A stretch of DNA of 64,000 nt from Symbiodinium microadriaticum (Eukaryota; Sar; Dinophyceae; Suessiales; Symbiodiniaceae). Positions 10,911 to 21,571 of the stretch are shown here, piece by piece (positions within the stretch are counted from its first letter, which is position 1; each line of letters begins with the position of its first letter). The notes below the pieces were generated by a model. The model saw only the letters and a list, made by a program, of their open reading frames with translations. It did no database searches and was not told the DNA's origin. The stretch is from contig LSRX01000535.1 in assembly GCA_001939145.1 (NCBI GenBank), positions 241,775-305,774 of the forward strand, given 5' to 3'. The translations under genes and the position numbers were made by a program.

Positions 10911-11086
10911 TAACCCTGCATCGTGGGAGACATGTTTTCAGTCAGAGGTCTCCTGGCAACACCAAGTTGAACAAACTGTGTATAGAACACAGGAACTGCC
11001 ATCCGGTCTAGGTCTGTGACCCATGTGGACCCCGTATGGAGCACGACTATGTACGTGATTGAAGACCTATGCAGGTATCTTCGGGT
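10797..11086. other. Spacer upstream of candidate exons, no gene seen
   Basis: The sequence between the candidate ATG at 10796 and the end of the next coding region at 11087 shows no independent coding frame. A leucine-rich minus frame at 10910-10800 is a continuation of the upstream open frame, and would be 5' untranslated if the ATG at 10796 is used. Confidence 0.3.
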
Positions 11087-11779
11087 TCACTTCATGGCTT
11101 CTTCCAACATCCTGCGGGTGGCTGCCATAGGATCTTCCTCCTCTTCTTTATCGGCCTGATCATGGATAAACTCCTTGAACCTCAGGCGGACCACTGCCTC
11201 TAAGCGATTCTCAGGATAGAGCTCGTCGGCTGCTTGAACCTTCCAATTCTCCCCATCTTTTTGGAAGGTTGCTACCAGCCATACTCCGGTTGATCGAATT
11301 CCCTCAGGTCGTCGAATCCGAACCAAGTCTTGCTTGCCTGCTGTCACTTTAGCTGTCCAGGGTGACTGGCTCTTTGCGGTAGTGAAGCCCTGATTCGAGG
11401 AAGCATCGTTGATCGTTTCTTTGCTCGCTACCTGTGCTATCAACGCTACAAGGGGGACTTTCGCGAGCTTTGACAAATCCACCGAACTCTCCTCCACCAC
11501 GTTGGGTGGCCCATCATCACAAAATTGCCACCAAGAGTACTTGGGGATGAGACCAGAATTTGGGCCGGCATCTTCTGCAGCCACTTTTGCCGAGACACGA
11601 CCGCCGGAACAGTCAGATTCAAGCAAAGGATCGAAGAGGGGTTTCCTGGGACCCTGCTCGCGCAGGAAGTCGCCGAAGCCGACTCCTTTCCAGTTGGGCT
11701 TTAGCTGCTTGGAGGCCGCCTTTGGGTCCGCAGCTTTGTCCCGCTCTGCCAAGTATGCCGCACCGCTGGTTCTCTTCAT
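11087..11779 (-). CDS. Unidentified intronless 230-residue protein
   Basis: The frame begins at an ATG (11779-11777) with a polar, Lys-rich N-terminus (MKRTSGAAYLAERDKAADPK) and ends at a stop at 11087. It is uninterrupted by introns. The composition is that of a soluble protein. The N-terminal third is basic and holds a conserved-looking GVGFGDFLREQGPRKPLFDP motif. The middle has a WWQFCDDGPP segment, and the C-terminal third has WLVATFQKDGENWKVQAA-type strands. It ends in an acidic stretch (DKEEEEDP) and a short helix. No signal peptide or membrane segment is seen. I do not recognise the family. The long open frame with an internal run of charged and aromatic residues makes chance unlikely. 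Confidence 0.7.
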   Translation of the reverse strand: MKRTSGAAYLAERDKAADPKAASKQLKPNWKGVGFGDFLREQGPRKPLFDPLLESDCSGGRVSAKVAAEDAGPNSGLIPKYSWWQFCDDGPPNVVEESSVDLSKLAKVPLVALIAQVASKETINDASSNQGFTTAKSQSPWTAKVTAGKQDLVRIRRPEGIRSTGVWLVATFQKDGENWKVQAADELYPENRLEAVVRLRFKEFIHDQADKEEEEDPMAATRRMLEEAMK

Positions 11780-12834
11780 GGCGTGGGAAATGGGAAACCC
11801 TAATAAGAGGCTGCTTTGTGTTCAGTGGCTGTTCTTCATTACCTGCCTCTGAAAGTGAGCATGTCACTTGTCCCGTCTATCTGAATCGTCTTTGCTCAGC
11901 CCACTACACTGGAGCCATCATCTTTATCGTCTCGTCAGCTCCTCTCTCTCTCTCTCTCTTCGGCTTACAACACCGCTGTCACCGCACGTTCTGTTTTCTG
12001 TTCTGAGTGTAAGGCCAAGAGGACCGGAGTGGCATGACGATTGCGCTGAGCCACTTGGGCCACTGGCCTCAGCCGGTGCTTACGTGAGGCATTGCAGGCC
12101 GCCGTCTGCAAACGGCGGCCACTGGCACTTGCGGTATTGAAGCGTTGAATTGCTTGTAAGCTGCGATTCAGAAAACTCGCCCCTGTCCATGCAATCGGAA
12201 GAATGCGAAGCCCAAGGGGGGAAGCCTTTGCCAAACCGGGAACTGAGCCGGCGGGAAGAGATATCGAAAGCGATCAGGCACATACGAAAGGCTCTCGGGA
12301 CTGGCTACCCCTGAGATAACCACGACAGAAGCAGGCCCATTCAACGCCGGGTCAATTCGCTCTGCGACACTGCGAATCAACTGTCAACGTTTTCTGTCGA
12401 GGCTGTGCACGATCTGAGGAGACGGCTGCCGTGCGAGTCGGGGGTCATTCATCCAGGTCTGCGCCTGACTTGTGACCAAAATGAAACACAAGTGCTCCAG
12501 ACCCAGCAACGGCTGACTCAGAACTGCTGATGTTAATTATTGAGGGGTGTTTGTTGTATGCGCTTGTGCACCGCGCGGCCTGTCAATCGTGTATTCATGT
12601 GTTCGATTCGAGCCTGAAAATGCAGCGCTCGAAGTCGAGTGTATGTAATGCCTGCCTGCATGAATGCACGCATCCAAATACTTAGTAAGGTCGGTTGGCA
12701 GAACGGAAGGCGCTGTATCGCCCCACTTTTAAGAAATGATCCTGCGGCCGCTCACCCGCTCACTTACTCATACAGGCGCAATCACTAGCACAAACCTCGT
12801 GATGATTCATGCGATATATACTATATTGCTATAC
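11780..12834. other. Spacer with one weak exon candidate
   Basis: A minus-strand frame at 12380-12168 reads LIRSVAERIDPALNGPASVV and has coding character, but overlaps another plausible frame at 12283-12080. No domain is seen. A pyrimidine-rich (TC)n run sits at 11940-11960. From about 12400 to 12830 there is nothing recognisable. Confidence 0.3.
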
Positions 12835-12839
12835 ATACA

Positions 12840-12870
<31 letters not shown>

Positions 12871-12929
12871 AGATATAGATATAGATATAGATATAGATAT
12901 AGATATCGATATATAGAGAGATATATACA
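12835..12929. repeat. ATAGAT hexanucleotide microsatellite
   Basis: A short AT dinucleotide run passes into about nine uninterrupted ATAGAT units, followed by an imperfect ATATAG tail. Long Tyr-Arg and Ile-Ser frames across it are artefacts of the repeat. Confidence 0.97.
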
Positions 12930-14312
12930 TTATAACTACTGGATGTATTTCCCATGTTGTTGGATACTTGTACCTAGTCACTGAAAGACACAACCTTTGA
13001 TTCTTACAATGAGCCAATAAGGGCTAATACCTTTTATTCCTGTTATGCGCACACACCACCTGCCGCACTGTTTGCCTTGTACCTGCTTGCCGTCTTTACT
13101 CGGCTTTCTTTGCAATCTGCTGCTGATGCACCCATCTGCTGGCCAGGTCCTCAATGCATGGGTTGCTTAGTCGGCATCGCTTACAGGATCCCAAATACTG
13201 CGCCCGGGAGGGGGTTCCCTCGTTTATGAAAGCCGGCATGCGTTGAGCTCCGTGCAGCTCTGGAATGGTAGCTCTCGTCAGGGCGCATCGGGCCCAGCCT
13301 GGCACATTCAAATCTTAAGGAGAAGTGCGCAACCTGGCAACATTGGCTGGAAGGACACATCACGCCCGTGAAGTGCACCGGGCCTGCAAAACCACTGTCA
13401 CTGGCTCTCTTGCTTGGCCGAGTTCTGTTGCTTCGTTGTCTCTTGCGAAAGGACAATGAGATCGAAGGTCTGAGGCTCTCGCTGTGCAAGGTTGGGCTCC
13501 TCAGCGAGGCAGTTCTTTCCTTTTCCCAATAAAGCAGATGAAGCAGCGATCCCATCCTGGTAAAGGCCAGTCACGTCCAGCCTGGCAGTCGCAAGAACCG
13601 GGACCCACGCAAATGATGTGATAGCCTCCGAGAGCCTGGCAAATGCAGACCCCCGGGAGCTGCGCCTCGGAGCTGACCTGAAGCAGCTTCGGCATCCTTT
13701 GCAGTATCCGTATCCTGCACTGGTAGATGCATGGCCTGGAGCCGTGCATGGCACCGGCCAGGGTGCGGCAAAGCAGCCGGCGGACCTGCGTTAAATGTAA
13801 CATTCCGTTTGCGTTGAGGCAGCCGATTTCGTCGACCTTGACATCGGTCGCGAAAAGTTCGGATCCGCTGCAACGAGTGCCGGCATGTCAGTCAGCCCGA
13901 AAACCAAGATTGCGACGAGAGCAGTGACTTGCAAAAAGGCAGTCCCGATCAAATCGAAAGGCCACCGCTTGGGGCGTGGGGTTCGGAACCTACCGGAGCC
14001 ATCCCAGCGCATCCCAACCAAGAGGAAAATGCGATGAGATGTTGCTCTTCACCCTGCCGCTGCGCGAAGCGGTGACGCGGAAGACCCCGAAACTATGCCC
14101 TACTAAACCCTGTGAAGCACGACCAGGGCCTTTGGCTGTTTCCAACAGAGCCTGGCAATCGTCGGCGAGGCAACCACCACCGTGCTGCACAACACGGGCA
14201 GAAAACCCCAGCAAATGGAGTTTGTCCAGTCTTGTCCAATGACACTGTGGCCTTTGCTCGTTCGTACGACGGCGTCAGCTCAGGCCGGTGCCAGCAGAGT
14301 AAGGAAGGTGAC
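12930..14312. other. Non-repetitive stretch with overlapping short frames, no firm gene
   Basis: Several minus-strand frames of 60-120 codons overlap between 13100 and 13870, including a Cys-rich one at 13754-13398. They are mutually exclusive and none shows a family motif. It may hold small exons of a minus-strand gene, but this cannot be resolved by eye. Confidence 0.25.
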
Positions 14313-14884
14313 TCATGTTCGGCGTGCTAATAGGCCTCGCGAAGGGCAGGACTGCACGAAGCCACTGCAAAAGCCCCCAAGAGCCTCAGCCTGAGGATCG
14401 GACGCATGGCCTGGCGGGTTGGCGATGGCATACGTCACCTGCAAGAACTCTGAAGTCAATGGGGCAGGAAGTTGCTGGATCAAGGCACTGGCTTCGAGCC
14501 CTTCACTGGTAGAAGTCCTTAGCTCCATGGGCTCAGGCCGGTGCAATGTTGGCATTTCTCAGCACGCCGAACAGCGGCAACATTTGGATGTAAGCAATGG
14601 CTCATGCAATCTGCCCAGCGCATGTGTTCTGGAAACCCTTCATCTACAATGGAGGCATTATGCTGCAGGTGTTTGAGGAGCTGCAGGTAACAGCAGACAG
14701 GGCTCAGCAATGTCCGTCCAGCAGATTCGTTGGAAGGCAGAGAAGGTCTGCTTCCGATTGCGACAGAGCCTCTACAAGAAACCATTGGACATGTTCGAAA
14801 GAACTTGTGCCCACCTTGGCTTGCGGGTGCGGTCAGCATCTCGTGAGTATTTCGAACCTTCACTGCCAAGGCTGCACCGTTCAT
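14313..14884 (-). CDS. Candidate exons, unidentified
   Basis: A frame at 14555-14313 reads LEASALIQQLPAPLTSEFLQ and looks helical and coding. A second, at 14884-14519, covers a further 120 codons (SIVDEGFPEHMRWADCMSH). They overlap slightly in different frames, so they would need an intervening splice. No family is recognised. Confidence 0.3.
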
Positions 14885-15517
14885 CCTGCAGCCTATGTCT
14901 CAGTCGTCATTCAACCTAACTAAACCCATAAATAATCTTCAATAGGCCACCGGGTCCTAACTCGGCATCCCAACAGGCACCATCAAATCAACGGCGCCTG
15001 ATTCTGGGACTGCAGCCTCAGAACAGGAACTAAGTCACGAAGTGCCCTCTGCCCTCCGACTGAACCCCTGACAACCCTGTTGTAACCTAGTCCCAGACTG
15101 AGAGAGGGGTCCGCTCGGAAAAGCGCCAGACCTCGAGTCAAAGCACGGTGCTTAAAGCTGCAAACAGCTGGAGGTGTGCTCAGGCGTGCGCTTCGAAGCA
15201 GTTGGCCTTCAGCCAACAGACGATCCGTGCAAGCTACTGTGGCGAGGGTTCTGAGGGCTGAACGGAAGCTGCCAAAATGCTGTGCCCTCCAAGCTTTGCA
15301 TCTCCTGTCAACCCTGGTCACCACACGCTACCGACATCGCTTTGCAACCTGCTCCGGCCTGGTGGTTTGCTTGCAGAACGCCGCAGCCAGAGGTCCAAGC
15401 ACGCCCAGACTGTGCTGGGGCTGGTGTCATGCTTGGCCTTCGTGGTGTTGGCATGTAGCAGAAGTCAATGCGAGTGCTAGTGCCGCACCGACTGTTCATT
15501 GCAGGTGAGGACCTGCA

Positions 15518-15703
15518 TCAGCTTGCTCGACGTGCCACATCAGACAACTCGATCACAACAGCATGCGGGAGCCTAAAGTCGCCAGAATCAAAGGCTCCGA
15601 TATCGCCGATGATCCGCCTGCCGCAGGAAGCAGCGACACCCAGGATGGCTAAAGGTGCAGTGCACTTCAGCGCACGCCGCCTGTGCATGTCATTCCCTGA
15701 CAC
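15518..15703 (-). CDS. Candidate exon, unidentified
   Basis: The frame includes LAILGVAASCGRRIIGDIGA followed by a strand-like segment ending VVIELSDVARRAS. The alternation of small and hydrophobic residues resembles a folded alpha/beta protein. There is no motif specific enough to name it, and no clear splice borders. Confidence 0.3.
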   Translation of the reverse strand: MSGNDMHRRRALKCTAPLAILGVAASCGRRIIGDIGAFDSGDFRLPHAVVIELSDVARRAS

Positions 15704-16080
15704 GCTGCCCCAGAACCTTCGAGAGGTCGGTGATGCATCTGCCGCTGTGCCATAGCCAGTGTCTCTTTCTTAGAGACCGGCGCCGCTTCGTTCGCGCCTC
15801 GGGTTCATGCAGAGAAGGCCCGCACCACAATAGACTCTTGCTACCGCCACACCAAGACACCCGAATAGACAACCGAGGAGAAGCAGGTGTCTGCACGTAA
15901 ATCACACGCCTGAAAAACACAGATATGAATACAATCGACGTGCAAAAGGCCTTTTTACACGTATCCAGTATCCATGTACTAAGCTATTGGACCGTTGTTC
16001 GTGCTCTTGCTATGTGTTATGGGATGATCTGTGTGAAAAATATACATGCATCAATCCCTTCGCTCACCATTGCGGCATGG

Positions 16081-16120
16081 TACATACATACATACATACA
16101 TACATACATACATACATACA
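16081..16120. repeat. TACA tetranucleotide microsatellite
   Basis: About ten tandem TACA units, followed by an AACATAACATGACATAACAT tail that is an imperfect variant. Confidence 0.97.
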
Positions 16121-16285
16121 ATAACAAAACATAACATGACATAACATTTATCTGTAGATGTATGTACCCAAATATACATATGTATGTGGTTTTGTTTACT
16201 AGTAGTACATGTATATAATATGTACATATATATATATGTATATGTGTATGTATATGCGTGTGTGTGTACATGGGGGAATCTATTC

Positions 16286-16327
<42 letters not shown>

Positions 16328-16648
16328 AGTATTGTATGAATGCAAACAGAGAGAGCTAGAGACAGAGAGAGAGAGAGAGATAGATAGACAGAGAGAGAGC
16401 GAGAGCGAGAGAGCGGGCGAGAGACAGAGCGAGAGAAAGAGACAGAGAGAGAGAGAATCACGTGTGTGTGTGTGTGTGTATGTACGTATTTGCACGTCTC
16501 TGTGTATGTGTACGTGTGTGCGTGTGTGTTTGTGTGTGTTGCGTCTGTCGAGGAATGTCAGTATTTCTGTCTGACCGCGTCTGACTGCTGTACATCTGCG
16601 CGTGCATGTGCGCACGTACAGCAGACATTGGCGGAGAGAGAGAAAGAA

Positions 16649-16681
<33 letters not shown>

Positions 16682-16700
16682 GAGCGAGAGAGCGAAGATA
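16286..16700. repeat. Compound GA / GT simple-sequence tract
   Basis: Successive blocks are pure GA (about 16288-16326), interrupted GA with AT and GC substitutions (16340-16456), GT-rich DNA with TGTATG variants (16462-16545), and GA again (16634-16697). Purine-pyrimidine strand asymmetry is extreme. All long frames over it encode Ser-Leu or Arg-Glu repeats and are not genes. Confidence 0.95.
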
Positions 16701-17346
16701 TGTAAGAAGATAATTGACTAGTCATCAAGACAGTCTTTGGCGATGATGACAACACAAAATGCTCTTATGACGTCAGAGCGTTTAAAACAGTCTGGCTTGC
16801 CAGAGGACATGTGATCGCTTGCCACAATCACCCATTCGCTGCGTTCCAATATGCACAGCCCACACCTGACTATGTCGCCTGAGCCTAAGCCTGAGGTTCC
16901 TGCCAAGATTTGTTGCCCATGGGTTCCACCCCTCAGCACAAGAAGTTCTCAAGTCATGGCAAAAAAACTTCTAGGACTTTGGTGCCACTGCGGAAACATG
17001 CAGCAATCTTGCTGCTCACACTCGAAGGCACACATCCCTGCTCAGGGCCTGCTCTCGCGGAGTCTGCTGCGCGGAGCTCGGAGCTACCTGCACGGAGCCA
17101 CCGAGCTTGAGCTTGATGTCAGGTCACCATAATAGCTATTGTTAAACTGCGATATCTGATTCATCTGATGCCCGAAAAAAACTGCAGCTCGGAGACAAGA
17201 CATGCTGCTGACATGTATAATATGTCAGTAGCTTGCAGTGATGCACATGCATGAGCATGCTAATATGTCCCGGAGACGGTACATTCTGCATGCAAGTTTT
17301 GGCAGAACACGTAGATCATGTCGTTAGCATCTTTGGCTGGCCGGCG
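16701..17346. other. Spacer before the repeated exon-like modules
   Basis: Only short frames are present on both strands, and no domain or repeat is recognised. The sequence is GC-moderate and ends at the left border of the 574 bp duplication. Confidence 0.35.
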
Positions 17347-17697
17347 TGTCTGGCCTGCGGGCTGCTCTGCATCGCAGGGCCCGCAGAGATCTGCGAACCA
17401 GGCAACTGCGGGACCTCGCCACTTTGGAGAGTAAATCCCACCTCATCGCTAGCCCGGCTTGCCCAAGCAACGTCTTTCGAAGTGTTGCTAACTTAAGCAC
17501 ACTCTCCATCGGCCGCAGAATTCTCAGAACAGGCCGACAGAATACCGAATTCATCAACATGTCTGGCCTGCTGGTTGCCCTGCACCGCTGGACGGGCAGA
17601 CAACTGCGAAGCAGGCAACTGCGGAACCTCACCACTTTGGAGATTGTATGCCAACCTCATCTCTGGTCTAGTGCTTCAGCAACATCTTTCGCAAGAT
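17347..17697 (-). CDS. Exon-like modules 1 and 2 of a five-copy minus-strand family
   Basis: Module 1 (17347-17494) reads on the minus strand SKDVAWASRASDEVGFTLQS followed by SGEVPQLPGSQISAG. It is flanked upstream by an AAG/TTAGC border and downstream by CAG/GCC. Module 2 (17560-17697) is a diverged copy with small indels that break the frame (about 2 bases lost early, 1 base gained later), so it may be decayed. Comparing module 1 with module 5 at 20026, I count about 36 of 49 identical residues in this minus frame. The best plus frame gives about 29, and the GEV/GDV difference is conservative. That favours minus-strand coding. No known domain is recognised. Confidence 0.4.
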
Positions 17698-17920
17698 AAA
17701 ACTTCCGGCCGACCCATCAAACTTGAACTTAATGGCGCGCAGGGGATGCTCGCAGTGTCACGCGTTGCATGCGCATGGCATGGCACTTACACTTTTACAG
17801 TATGACGATTGCTGCCTGGCCTGTTGACTGCCGCATTCAGCAGCCAAGCCTGTCTGCGAAGAAAAGGGCTGCCAGGCCTGATTGACAACAACACAGTAGT
17901 CTTGGCAGGACACATGGATC
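17347..17920. repeat. Copy A of a recent 574 bp direct duplication
   Basis: This segment matches 18345-18918 without any insertion or deletion at a constant offset of 998 bp. By eye there are only about three substitutions, for example GGGCCC versus GAGCCC near the start and CGGAACC versus CGGGACC in the middle. Similarity stops abruptly at both ends, and the 424 bp between the copies is unrelated. The near identity implies a recent duplication, gene conversion, or an assembly artefact. Confidence 0.93.
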
Positions 17921-18344
17921 GGCATGTCGGGATGTCCTATATCCTTGTTCCACACATGCCAATTAGGATCCCTTGCGCTTCGCCCTTGCGCGTTCCTTGG
18001 GCGTGCTTGCACGTGCACGAGGGTTGTTGAAGACTATTGGGCTTGTTACAGTGGCTTGTTGACCTTCGGTGGCCTCGAGTCTAAGCTTCGGCTGCGGGTA
18101 AAACACTCGGGCGTCAAGGCTCAAGAAGTTGGTTGTAGAGGCTTCAGTAGCAGAACCTGAACCTTCTAAAGCGCTGAGTGTCACTATTGAATCAACCTTA
18201 ACAACAAGCCTTGAGCATAGCTTGCGCTCGCCCTTGCGCGCCTTTGCGCGCGATCGAAGGGGTGTGCACTTTTTAAGCGAGTTAGTTTTCGCCTTCGCCC
18301 TCCTAGCATTGCCAAAAGAACCCACCAAAAAGAACAACGCTCAA

Positions 18345-18695
18345 TGTCTGGCCTGCGGGCTGCTCTGCATCGCAGAGCCCGCAGAGATCTGCGAACCAGG
18401 CAACTGCGGGACCTCGCCACTTTGGAGAGTAAATCCCACCTCATCGCTAGCCCGGCTTGCCCAAGCAACGTCTTTCGAAGTGTTGCTAACTTAAGCACAC
18501 TCTCCATCGGCCGCAGAATTCTCAGAACAGGCCGACAGAATACCGAATTCATCAACATGTCTGGCCTGCTGGTTGCCCTGCACCGCTGGACGGGCAGACA
18601 ACTGCGAAGCAGGCAACTGCGGGACCTCACCACTTTGGAGATTGTATGCCAACCTCATCTCTGGTCTAGTGCTTCAGCAACATCTTTCGCAAGAT
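18345..18695 (-). CDS. Exon-like modules 3 and 4 (duplicates of modules 1 and 2)
   Basis: These lie inside copy B of the 574 bp duplication and differ from modules 1 and 2 by one or two bases. Module 3 keeps the open minus frame; module 4 keeps the same indels as module 2. The upstream flank differs, because copy B starts right after unrelated sequence, so any gene model using all modules would have different intron lengths here. Confidence 0.35.
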
Positions 18696-18918
18696 AAAAC
18701 TTCCGGCCGACCCATCAAACTTGAACTTAATGGCGCGCAGGGGATGCTCGCAGTGTCACGCGTTGCATGCGCATGGCATGGCACTTACACTTTTACAGTA
18801 TGACGATTGCTGCCTGGCCTGTTGACTGCCGCATTCAGCAGCCAAGCCTGTCTGCGAAGAAAAGGGCTGCCAGGCCTGATTGACAACAACACAGTAGTCT
18901 TGGCAGGACACATAGATC
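18345..18918. repeat. Copy B of the 574 bp direct duplication
   Basis: This is the partner of 17347-17920. Beyond 18918 the sequences diverge completely. The left border falls inside the word TGTCTGGCCTG, exactly where module 3 begins, so the duplication breakpoint coincides with the module edge. Confidence 0.93.
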
Positions 18919-19279
18919 ACACGTCAGAAATGGCTCTGGGCTCAAGATGGTGGGCACAACAGATGCACAACCGAGAATGAGCCGTTTGCGCATTCTTCGA
19001 AGGTTTGGGCTCGCTGAAAGCAGAGGATAGCAGCCAACCCGGGAGTGCACGCAAGCATTCCTCTGAAAAAGGGCGGAGGCGCACGCCGAAAGATGACCGG
19101 AACCGTTTTCCGACCCATGCTCCGCACTGCGAGCCTTTGTTAATGCCATGGCGCTGGATGCCGCTTCGCCCCGGATCTCCGTGCCCCGAAATTCACTTGG
19201 TTAGCATGGATGCCCGGATTGCAAAGGCAGGAACAGTTTCCCCCCACATGCCCGCCTCAAATGTACAATTATCACAGGG

Positions 19280-19909
19280 TCACTGTGCAGCGCAGTGATC
19301 TTCTGTTTGGGGTTTGGAGGGCATGCCCCGATAACGCAGCGGCCCCGGCACCGGAAACAAGATAATACGTGATCCCGGCTCGGCCGTCCCGCCCCCCTCC
19401 GCCCCCCTCAATGGTTGGTACCCCCTCGCCCCCCTCTGTGGCGTGGTTTTTGGTTTTATGTGGTGTGGTTCTCCCGCCCCCTCTAATGTGGTGTGGGTCG
19501 GAGTTTGGGTCTGCTTGGAGTGGCTCCCTTCCGCCCCCTCCTGTGGTGTGGTGTGGTTCGCGGTTTGGGTCTTCTTGGCATGTTTGGCATCACCATCATC
19601 ATCATCATCATCATCATCATCAGTGGTTCGAGGTTCGGGATGGTTCGGGTCTGGGTGAGGGTGCAGCCACAGGGATTCGGCGCGTGTTTGGGGGGTCGGC
19701 AAACCGAGAATCGGGATCAAATATATTGATCTAAATTCCTTCATCCCAGAGTGACCGTCGTCGTGAAAAATTGACTTTTGCAATGCCATCTCGGATCTTT
19801 CACGGAGGCATAGACACATACCTTTGTAAGTTAGAACCACGAGTTGTAAGCCCCAAGTGAATGTGCAAAGCTTCCTACAAGCCTCTCGACGGCAAGCTTT
19901 CAGGGGCAT
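19280..19909 (-). CDS. 209-codon open frame built largely of degenerate repeats, doubtful gene
   Basis: An ATG-initiated frame runs from 19909 to a stop at 19280. Its centre is nine Asp codons from an ATC microsatellite (19590-19622). The C-terminal half is three degenerate copies of a unit like KTQTxxHTTxxGAxG from a ~70 bp tandem repeat. The N-terminal 90 residues have ordinary composition but no domain. A low-complexity repeat that happens to stay open is as likely as a true gene. Confidence 0.25.
   Translation of the reverse strand: MPLKACRREACRKLCTFTWGLQLVVLTYKGMCLCLRERSEMALQKSIFHDDGHSGMKEFRSIYLIPILGLPTPQTRAESLWLHPHPDPNHPEPRTTDDDDDDDDDGDAKHAKKTQTANHTTPQEGAEGSHSKQTQTPTHTTLEGAGEPHHIKPKTTPQRGARGYQPLRGAEGGGTAEPGSRIILFPVPGPLRYRGMPSKPQTEDHCAAQ
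19380..19625. repeat. Degenerate ~70 bp tandem repeat plus ATC microsatellite
   Basis: Units combine a CCGCCCCCTC-type block with GTGGTGTGGTT and GGTTTGGGTC words, about three copies, and end in (ATC)n at 19590-19622. The plus strand is strongly G/T-rich in one half of each unit and C-rich in the other. Confidence 0.8.
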
Positions 19910-20025
19910 TATAATTCAGAGCTTCTGGGCGCCTGCCTGGGAGTTTCAGGGCTTCGTGAAAGCTGTATTATGAGATCTATGAGGAAGAGCCATGGTCAGA
20001 ATAAGAGCACCCCAATTCGTCGGCA

Positions 20026-20175
20026 TGTCTGGCCTGCTGGCTGCTCTGCACCACATCGCCGGCAGATATCTGCGAATCAGGCAACCGCTGGACGTCGCCA
20101 CTTTGGAGATTGAATGCCACCTCATCTCTAGCGCGGCTCGCCCAAGCAACATCATCTTTCGAAAAATTGCTAACT
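20026..20175 (-). CDS. Exon-like module 5, diverged but open
   Basis: The minus strand reads SKDDVAWASRARDEVAFNLQ, then SGDVQRLPDSQISAG and QSSQQARHAD, aligning to module 1 with one extra codon. It stands 2.7 kb from module 1 and is clearly older than the 574 bp duplication. Conservation of the frame despite about 27% residue change argues that the unit is, or was recently, protein-coding. The borders again suggest AG before TTAGC and CAG/GCC at the other end. Confidence 0.45.
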
Positions 20176-21092
20176 AAAGCATACCATCGTCGGGTCCGTG
20201 CATGGCAGGCTTCACAAAAGAAGACGCATCCCACACTTGCTGCCCGGCCGGAAGATCTTCAGGCACGTCCATGTGTGAATCGAACGGACGCCAAGCCTCT
20301 TCGGAGGCTGCATACATGACTCGCGGCCGACCGTCGTGTGGTTACGCACAGAACGAAGCAGCTGAAGCAAAACAAAAGGCCAAATTCTTTTGCTACTCTT
20401 TACTGAATGACCGCTTGAAGCCCTGTCCCATGCAGGCCGTCGATGGGGCGTCGTGGTCTGTAGCCTCTGTTGCGAATGGCTGCCAGGCCTCGGTCATTGA
20501 GACACACGCACGCACACACAAAGAGACACACACCCGCCCGGTTCACCGGTTCGGTCTGTCGGAGAATCTCCGCAGTGGCCCAGCCCTCTGCGTTTGAACT
20601 TTGAGCCTTTGAGCCGACAGAACCCCATCCTCTACGCAAGCATGCCAATGTGGGCTAGGCAGTGCTTTCCTTGAACATTTCCTGCAACTCCCTTTTTCAG
20701 CGTTATTACTATGTTGTCACTGCATCTTGCACCGGGCCTACTCGCTCTACATGCAAGGTGCTGCCCTCTTTGTCGGCTGCTGTTTGTGTCCTGGCCTGGA
20801 AGGTGGACGGATTCGCAAAGCCTGAAGTGCGTGTGTCTGCGTGACATAAGCTCTCAACTGCACGGTTCAGAAAATGCCAGGCCAGGGCGAGCCTGCGTTG
20901 GTTGTCTGATCCAGCTTGTGCTCCGGCTCATCCAGCCCAAACCTTGGCTTTGACACTTGTGGGTTATGTCCCAGTGCATGGCATGGGTCCAAGGTTTCGG
21001 AATCAAGGTGGCGGCTGAGCTGAACCCTGGGCCTCCATGTCGTCTAGATCCATGTCCTCATCTTCCTCGGCTGCCACCAAGTCATCGCTGTG
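20176..21092. other. Spacer, no convincing gene
   Basis: The stretch contains short overlapping frames, a CACACACA-type patch near 20500-20530, and no recognisable motif on either strand. Confidence 0.35.
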
Positions 21093-21571
21093 TTAGCCGC
21101 TAGCCTGCTGCCTGTTCCTTTCGTCTCTGACGATGACTGAGGAATGGGCCAGATCTGCATGTGGTAGGAATGCTTCATGCGGGACGATGGCGCCGACTGG
21201 AATCTCCTCGCCCTCTGGCACCCAAATCCACACCCTCAGCGCATCTGAAGCGATCTGTCCGTTGCTTGGAGCTCCTCCGGGGAAGGGACCCATCTTGGTC
21301 CAGCGGCGGTGGTGGTGGCGGCGGCAGAACCTCATAACGCAGCGAAGCACGACGGTCGCGGAACGACAGCATGCACATGCCATCGCACGTTTCGAACCTC
21401 CCAGATGGCCGACCATCCAGCTGGCTTCGCAGGTCTCTCCCAAAGCACCTTCTGGGCAACCTCCGCAGCGGAAAGCTGGGGCAGCGGAAAGCTGAGTGAC
21501 AATGTGCCTCCGGAGATTGTGTTTGCATGACTTCTCTCTTCGCCCTTGGTAGGACTCCACCGACAGATCAA
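21093..21571 (-). CDS. Candidate exon(s), unidentified
   Basis: Two overlapping minus frames look coding in different parts. The first, 21571-21332, reads LSAAEVAQKVLWERPAKPAG and then WSAIWEVRNVRWHVHAV. The second, 21290-21093, reads SDALRVWIWVPEGEEIPVGA and then IVPHEAFLPHADLAHSS. A splice between them near 21300 would be needed; a GGC/GGT-rich patch obscures it. No family is recognised. Confidence 0.35.

Noticed and set aside
12736..13017. Tyr-Arg and Ile-Ser repeat frames
   Set aside because: They arise from the ATAGAT microsatellite.
16051..16755. Several long Ser-Leu or Arg-Glu frames
   Set aside because: They are frames through GA, GT and TACA microsatellites and carry no information.
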